Part shown: piece by piece, positions 59,284-64,000 of the stretch
Layout: each line of letters begins with the position of its first letter
Numbering within the stretch: position 1 is the stretch's first letter
Source: Sulfurimonas sp. CG01_land_8_20_14_3_00_36_23
GTDB taxonomy: Bacteria; Campylobacterota; Campylobacteria; Campylobacterales; Sulfurimonadaceae
Assembly (NCBI GenBank): GCA_002781365.1
Contig: PETN01000073.1
Location: 1 to 64,000 of the forward strand
DNA: 64,000 nucleotides
Reading direction: 5' to 3'
Notes under the pieces: model-generated
What the model was told of the DNA's origin: nothing
Databases searched by the model: none
Seen by the model: the letters and a program-made list of their open reading frames with translations, nothing else
Program-made: the position numbers and the translations under genes

Positions 59284-59798
59284 GTGTTCGTTTAGTTCCC
59301 GCACCCATTAGCATCGTTTTTAGTGAAGCTTCAATAGATAAAGAGAGTTTCAACAGAGAGTACCATCAACTCAGCGAGTCGGATGATAATCCTATAAGCC
59401 AGTGGCTCAAACTTGCAAAAGCAAGAGGGGATACCTCTAACAGCGACCCTATTTTACTCAATCTTGTTGTGGAGCTACACAACAAGATTGATGCACTTGA
59501 AAGATTTTTAAAAAATGAAGAGCCTGTTCGTATCTCACTGAGTGAAGCGGCAGATATTGATTCCATCGGGTTTGAACATTTTCATCTAAGTACGCCTCTT
59601 TTACAAGAGGGAAGTGAGTATTATGGGCGTATTGAGATGCCTGTGCATCCAAAGAGAGATGTTGGAGTTTTTTTTAAAGCAGAGAGTGACTCTTTGGCCC
59701 ATATAGTAAAAATACATGACAGAGATGAAAAAGAGTGGGGTGCCTACTTAACTGCAAGAGAGAGAGTCCTGATTCGTGAAGCTAAAGAGACAAAATGA
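59280..59798 (+). CDS. PilZ-like domain protein
   Basis: Position and sequence pattern (EPVRISLSEAADIDSIGFEHF...EYYGRIEMP). Confidence 0.55.
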   Translation: MSVRLVPAPISIVFSEASIDKESFNREYHQLSESDDNPISQWLKLAKARGDTSNSDPILLNLVVELHNKIDALERFLKNEEPVRISLSEAADIDSIGFEHFHLSTPLLQEGSEYYGRIEMPVHPKRDVGVFFKAESDSLAHIVKIHDRDEKEWGAYLTARERVLIREAKETK

Positions 59799-60322
59799 AT
59801 CTTGTAAATCTTGAATTTTTTACAATGGAGTATGTAGTTGTCGCAATGGCAGCTGTAATCCTATACCTTTTATACTATGTTTATACAAAAGATTCCGAGT
59901 ATCATAAAAATATCCACTCCGTTGCAACTGTTGTTGAAGAGTTAAATAGAGATATTTTTTACCTCAAGAAAAAAGTTGTTGACACACAAAATGGTTTAAA
60001 AAGTAACTCTCAAAGAATGAATGATGAAGAGATATATCAAGAGATTGAGCGAAGTGTTTATGATATGGTGCAACCACTCTCTCAAAGTTTAAAAAGAGTC
60101 CAAGAGAGTCTTCAAGCGATTGATGTTCAGATAGATAATCGTATCTCTTCTTTAGAAAATGGAGTGAAGCAGATCTCTATCCCAGCCTCTGTTCATGGCA
60201 ATGATGACCAAAAAATCATATCACTCTACAAGCAAGGCGTCTCGTTGGATACCATTTCAAAAGAGTTGCATATTTCAAAGCCAGAAGTTGAGTTTGTTTT
60301 AAAAATCAACAAAATTAAATAG
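59795..60322 (+). CDS. membrane-anchored coiled-coil protein with C-terminal HTH-like segment
   Basis: N-term TM helix; C-term IISLYKQGVSLDTISKELHISKPEVEFVLK. Confidence 0.7.
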   Translation: MNLVNLEFFTMEYVVVAMAAVILYLLYYVYTKDSEYHKNIHSVATVVEELNRDIFYLKKKVVDTQNGLKSNSQRMNDEEIYQEIERSVYDMVQPLSQSLKRVQESLQAIDVQIDNRISSLENGVKQISIPASVHGNDDQKIISLYKQGVSLDTISKELHISKPEVEFVLKINKIK

Positions 60323-60330
60323 GCACTTGT

Positions 60331-61503
60331 ATGGCTGATAGAAAACTCTTTACTTTAGTATCTATCCTGATTGCAGTGAGTGTTATCCTCTCTTACACGC
60401 TCTCAACCTACACTACTATACTCTTTGGAGTAAATGAGTTTTACTTTGCAGTAAGACAAGCTTTTTTTGCTATTTTTGGAATTTCAATTATTTGGATGTT
60501 AGCACAGCTAGACCCTGATAAATGGCTTAAACCCATTGGTTTTACTCTTTTTATTGGTTCCACACTTTTAATGATTGCTATGCCTTTTTTACCAGAGTTT
60601 TTAGTCTCGGCTGTGGGTGGGGCAAAGCGATGGATTAAGATTTTTGGCTTCTCTTTAGCTCCAGTTGAGTTCTTTAAGGTAGGTTTTGTCTATTTTCTTG
60701 CTTGGAGTTTTTCAAGAAAATTGGGTCATCATGATGGCATGGGTCTTAAAAATGAGATGATTCGTTTCTCCCCTTATGCCGTAGTTTTTATTGGTGCTAT
60801 GTTTATCATTGCCTTTATCCAAAATGACTTGGGACAAGTTGTCGTGTTGGGGCTTACCCTTCTTTTTATGCTGATGTTTGCAGGGAGTAGTTTTAGGTTC
60901 TTCTTAAGCATTCTCTTAGCCTCTTTGCTCTTTTTTATCTTTTTTATCTTTACTGCTGAACATAGAATTTTAAGGATAAAATCATGGTGGGCACTTGCAC
61001 AAAATAGTGTGCTTGAACTCTTTCCTGCTTCCATCGCGCAACAGCTGAGAATCCCTACAGAAGTAGAACCTTATCAGATAGGGCACTCACTCAATGCCAT
61101 TCATAATGGTGGCATATTTGGGACAGGTATCGCCAGCGGTACTTTCAAACTTGGTTTTTTAAGTGAGGTACATACGGACTTTATTTTAGCTGGACTTGCG
61201 GAAGAGTTTGGTTTTATAGGTGTTTTGTTTGTCGTGGTTGTTTTTATGTGGATGTTACAGAGAATTTTTAAAGTTGCAAACCGCTCTCGTGACACAAGTA
61301 TCTATCTTTTTAGTTTGGGAATAGGGTTACTTCTCTCCTTTTCTTTTTTGGTAAATGCATACGGGATTAGTGGGATTACACCTATTAAAGGGATTTCTGT
61401 TCCCTTTTTAAGCTACGGTGGTTCTGCTCTGCTTGGGGCAGCTTTTGGCATTGGTATGGTTCTGATGGCATCGAAAAAAGTAAATATGGACAAACAGATA
61501 TGA
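60331..61503 (+). CDS. ftsW: FtsW/RodA/SpoVE family protein, probable FtsW
   Basis: GAKRWIKIFGFSLAPVEFFKVGFV; GISGITPIKGISVPFLSYGGSALLG; upstream of murG. Confidence 0.9.
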   Translation: MADRKLFTLVSILIAVSVILSYTLSTYTTILFGVNEFYFAVRQAFFAIFGISIIWMLAQLDPDKWLKPIGFTLFIGSTLLMIAMPFLPEFLVSAVGGAKRWIKIFGFSLAPVEFFKVGFVYFLAWSFSRKLGHHDGMGLKNEMIRFSPYAVVFIGAMFIIAFIQNDLGQVVVLGLTLLFMLMFAGSSFRFFLSILLASLLFFIFFIFTAEHRILRIKSWWALAQNSVLELFPASIAQQLRIPTEVEPYQIGHSLNAIHNGGIFGTGIASGTFKLGFLSEVHTDFILAGLAEEFGFIGVLFVVVVFMWMLQRIFKVANRSRDTSIYLFSLGIGLLLSFSFLVNAYGISGITPIKGISVPFLSYGGSALLGAAFGIGMVLMASKKVNMDKQI

Positions 61504-62519
61504 AGCTTTGCATTACAGGTGGAGGAACAGGCGGACACTTGATGATAGCTGAATCCTTAGTCGAAGCCCTTATGCAAGAGGGACATGAAGCGATTTTTAT
61601 AGGTTCAAGCTATGGACAAGATAAAAAATATTTTCAAGAGAGTAGCCTTTTCTCACATGTCTATTTTTTAGAGACAACAGGCGTGGTCAACCAGAGAGGT
61701 TTTGCAAAGTTCAAAGCACTCTTTAAAATCTTCAAAGCTTTTTTAAAATCGAGGAAACTGCTTAAAGAGCATAAAATAGAAGCAACCTATAGCGTTGGTG
61801 GCTTTTCAGCCGCTCCTGCATCTTTTGCATCTTTGAGTGCTTCCATCCCTCTCTTTATCCATGAACAAAATGCCGTTGAGGGGAGATTAAATTCACTTTT
61901 AAAACCTTATGCAAAGCGATTTATCTCTGCATATAATGAAAACTCTCCCATCAAAGGCTACCCTGTAAAAGATATTTTTTATAAGAGTGCTAGAGTTCGA
62001 GAGTCGCTTCAAGTGATTCTTTTTTTAGGGGGTTCAAACGGTGCAAAAGCTATCAATGATTTGGCTTTGAGTCTTGCTTTGGAACTTCAAAAAAGAGGGA
62101 TAAAAATCATCCATCAAGCAGGTGAGAGTGATTATGAGAGAGTAAGAGAAGCGTATGAAACTCTAGGTGTTGAAGTGGAATTATATGGTTTTACTAAAGA
62201 GTTGCCTTCTCTCATTTCACATGCTGATTTAGCGGTTAGCCGTGCGGGAGCGAGTACGCTTTGGGAACTTACAACCAATGGCTGCCCTACTTTTTATATT
62301 CCATTTCCACATGCCGCAGGAGATCATCAGTTTTATAATGCAAAGTTTATTGTAGAGCATGATTTAGGGTGGTGTGAAAGGCAGAGTCAAGATTTAGAAG
62401 CTAAACTTCTCTCTCTTTTAGAGAGTGATTTAAAAGAGAAAAGTCTTAAACTGATGAACTATTCTCAAAAGGATGTTGCAAAAAAAATGATTCAAGATGT
62501 AGTGGAGAGTGTGAAGTGA
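61500..62519 (+). CDS. murG: UDP-GlcNAc transferase
   Basis: CITGGGTGGHLMIAESL; IHEQNAVEGRLN; FLGGSNGAKAIND; SRAGASTLWEL. Confidence 0.96.
   Translation: MKLCITGGGTGGHLMIAESLVEALMQEGHEAIFIGSSYGQDKKYFQESSLFSHVYFLETTGVVNQRGFAKFKALFKIFKAFLKSRKLLKEHKIEATYSVGGFSAAPASFASLSASIPLFIHEQNAVEGRLNSLLKPYAKRFISAYNENSPIKGYPVKDIFYKSARVRESLQVILFLGGSNGAKAINDLALSLALELQKRGIKIIHQAGESDYERVREAYETLGVEVELYGFTKELPSLISHADLAVSRAGASTLWELTTNGCPTFYIPFPHAAGDHQFYNAKFIVEHDLGWCERQSQDLEAKLLSLLESDLKEKSLKLMNYSQKDVAKKMIQDVVESVK
62303..62315 (-). repeat. dispersed motif in murG
   Basis: Direct reading; encodes PFPHA. Confidence 0.97.
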
Positions 62520-63118
62520 TAAAAGAGTTAGCGCAAGCTTTAGTGGATTTGATTTTTGATTGGGGTTATCTTGGCATCTTTTTACTCATGGCAGTGGAGA
62601 GCTCATTTATCCCTTTTCCAAGTGAAATCGTGCTTGTTCCAGCTGGCTATTTAGCCTCCAAAGGCGATATGAATCTTGTGATGATAATGAGCAGTGCTTT
62701 AGGCGGCTCTTTGGTTGGTGCTTTTATCAACTACTACCTTGCACTTTTGCTTGGGAGAAAAATGTTACAAAGATATGGAAAATATTTTTTCATTAATGAA
62801 AATGCTTTAGTGAAAATGGATAACTATTTTGAGAAGCATGGAGCTATCTCTACCTTTGTAGGAAGGTTGGTTCCTGGGATTCGTCAACTTATCTCAATCC
62901 CCGCAGGTCTTGCCCGAATGAATCTTGCACTCTTCTCTATATTTACTGCATTAGGCGCAGGTATCTGGGCATTGGTTTTAACTCTTTTAGGGTATTATAT
63001 CGGGGAAAATCAGCTACTGCTAGAGACCTATTTAAAAGAGATAACCATAGCTGTTTTACTCTTATTGGTAGTGTTAGTAGCGGCGTATGTTTATTATCAA
63101 AAAAGAAGAAAGGATTAA
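62516..63118 (+). CDS. DedA-family membrane protein
   Basis: ESSFIPFPSEIVLVPAGYLA; FVGRLVPGIRQLISIPAGLARM. Confidence 0.92.
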   Translation: MIKELAQALVDLIFDWGYLGIFLLMAVESSFIPFPSEIVLVPAGYLASKGDMNLVMIMSSALGGSLVGAFINYYLALLLGRKMLQRYGKYFFINENALVKMDNYFEKHGAISTFVGRLVPGIRQLISIPAGLARMNLALFSIFTALGAGIWALVLTLLGYYIGENQLLLETYLKEITIAVLLLLVVLVAAYVYYQKRRKD

Positions 63119-63121
63119 AAT

Positions 63122-63586
63122 ATGAGTACAATGGATTATATGTTTCAACAAGGATTTTTAAATACAAGAGCTCCATTTTTTATGGATTTTGTCACACTTA
63201 TCGTTGCGGTGTTGCCTCTGCTTGTTGCAGGTGCTATTCTTTTGGCAAAAAGAAAAAACTATAAGCTTCACGCTTACACGCAGACATTTATCTATGCCTT
63301 CTCAGTTCTTGTGGTGAGTTACTTTGAGTTTGGTGTAAGATATGGAGGCGGGTTTAACTACTTCTTAGAGGGAAGCAGTATCGAGCATAACTACGCATTT
63401 GTAGTCTTAATGTTTCATATCGCCATCGCTATTGTTACTTTTATCATTTGGACAGTTACAATCACAATGGCAAAAAAACAGCTCTCAACAAACACGCATA
63501 AAAAAGCAGGTGTGATAACATTTGTGGGCGTTCTTTTGACATCTATGACGGGTATATGGGTCTATTTGCTCCTCTTCATTTATTAA
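63122..63586 (+). CDS. DUF420-like membrane protein
   Basis: Multiple TM helices with conserved His (MFHIAIAIVTF, THKKAGVITF). Confidence 0.65.
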   Translation: MSTMDYMFQQGFLNTRAPFFMDFVTLIVAVLPLLVAGAILLAKRKNYKLHAYTQTFIYAFSVLVVSYFEFGVRYGGGFNYFLEGSSIEHNYAFVVLMFHIAIAIVTFIIWTVTITMAKKQLSTNTHKKAGVITFVGVLLTSMTGIWVYLLLFIY

Positions 63587-63623
63587 GCGACAATCAAAGA
63601 AACAGATTATAAAGGATTTTTCA

Positions 63624-64000
63624 ATGGTAAAGATTGATGATAAAGCACCAGAATTTTGTCTGCCAAATCAAGATGATGTAGAGATTTGTCTGCGAGATAT
63701 CAAGGGTAAATGGATTGTTTTATATTTCTATCCAAGAGATAGTACTCCAGGATGTACAACAGAAGCGTGTGAGTTTACAGAAGCCGCACCCGATTTTTCA
63801 GAGCTTGATGCAATCGTGATAGGTGTGAGTGCAGACACTACAAAAAAACATCGTAGTTTTATCGAGAAAAATGATTTAGGCATCACGCTTTTGAGTGATG
63901 AAGATACTCTCATGATGCAAGCTTATGGTGTGTGGCAGATGAAGAAAAACTATGGCAAAGAGTACATGGGTATTGTAAGAACGACACTTATCATAAATCC
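63624..64000 (+). CDS. bcp: thioredoxin-dependent peroxiredoxin (Bcp), truncated by window end
   Basis: KAPEFCLPNQDDVEICLRDIKGKWIVLYFYPRDSTPGCTTEACEF; open to window edge. Confidence 0.92.
   Translation, partial: MVKIDDKAPEFCLPNQDDVEICLRDIKGKWIVLYFYPRDSTPGCTTEACEFTEAAPDFSELDAIVIGVSADTTKKHRSFIEKNDLGITLLSDEDTLMMQAYGVWQMKKNYGKEYMGIVRTTLIIN

Noticed and set aside
1-64000. CRISPR array
   Set aside because: No regularly spaced 24-40 bp direct repeats with unique spacers; the only long exact repeat pair is the two-copy 38-mer at 54724/55262.
1-64000. tRNA or rRNA genes
   Set aside because: No complete cloverleaf or rRNA sequence recognised; only the D-arm-like fragment at 28411-28441.

Overview
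This is an AT-rich chromosomal segment that looks like Campylobacterota (Sulfurimonas-like), judged from gene content and order. Host backbone: Na/Pi cotransporter, DnaJ-like protein, Y-family polymerase, PAS protein, nfo, FadL-like porin, AAA ATPase, DHH phosphoesterase, a complete nuoA-N operon with a non-canonical electron-input module and two tandem nuoG genes, a pflA-like TPR gene, miaA, mqnP/ubiA-like, ftsW/rodA-like, murG, dedA, DUF420 and bcp. Two accessory blocks interrupt it. (1) 6.3-17.46 kb is a type I restriction-modification locus whose hsdR and hsdM/hsdS are separated by a zeta-like toxin pair, an Abi_2 protein and a 1241-aa membrane P-loop NTPase; decayed hsdR 3' ends punctuate the inserted cassettes. 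(2) ~46.25-58.37 kb, between miaA and mqnP, is a ~12.1 kb virus-like element: IS110/Piv-type recombinase with a structured non-coding leader (candidate bridge RNA), Rep_trans-type initiator, M15 peptidase, a string of orphan proteins, a C5-methyltransferase split by an in-frame TGA, a divergent switch with duplicated operators, and a hairpin-rich intergenic region. I see no Zot-type ATPase, long capsid protein or tyrosine/serine integrase, so it is not an obvious known phage type. The strongest hidden signal is a dispersed 12-mer, TTTCCACATGCC/GGCATGTGGAAA, with 12 exact copies in 64 kb, often as intergenic inverted pairs and in several reading frames inside host genes. It resembles a DNA-uptake-type sequence.
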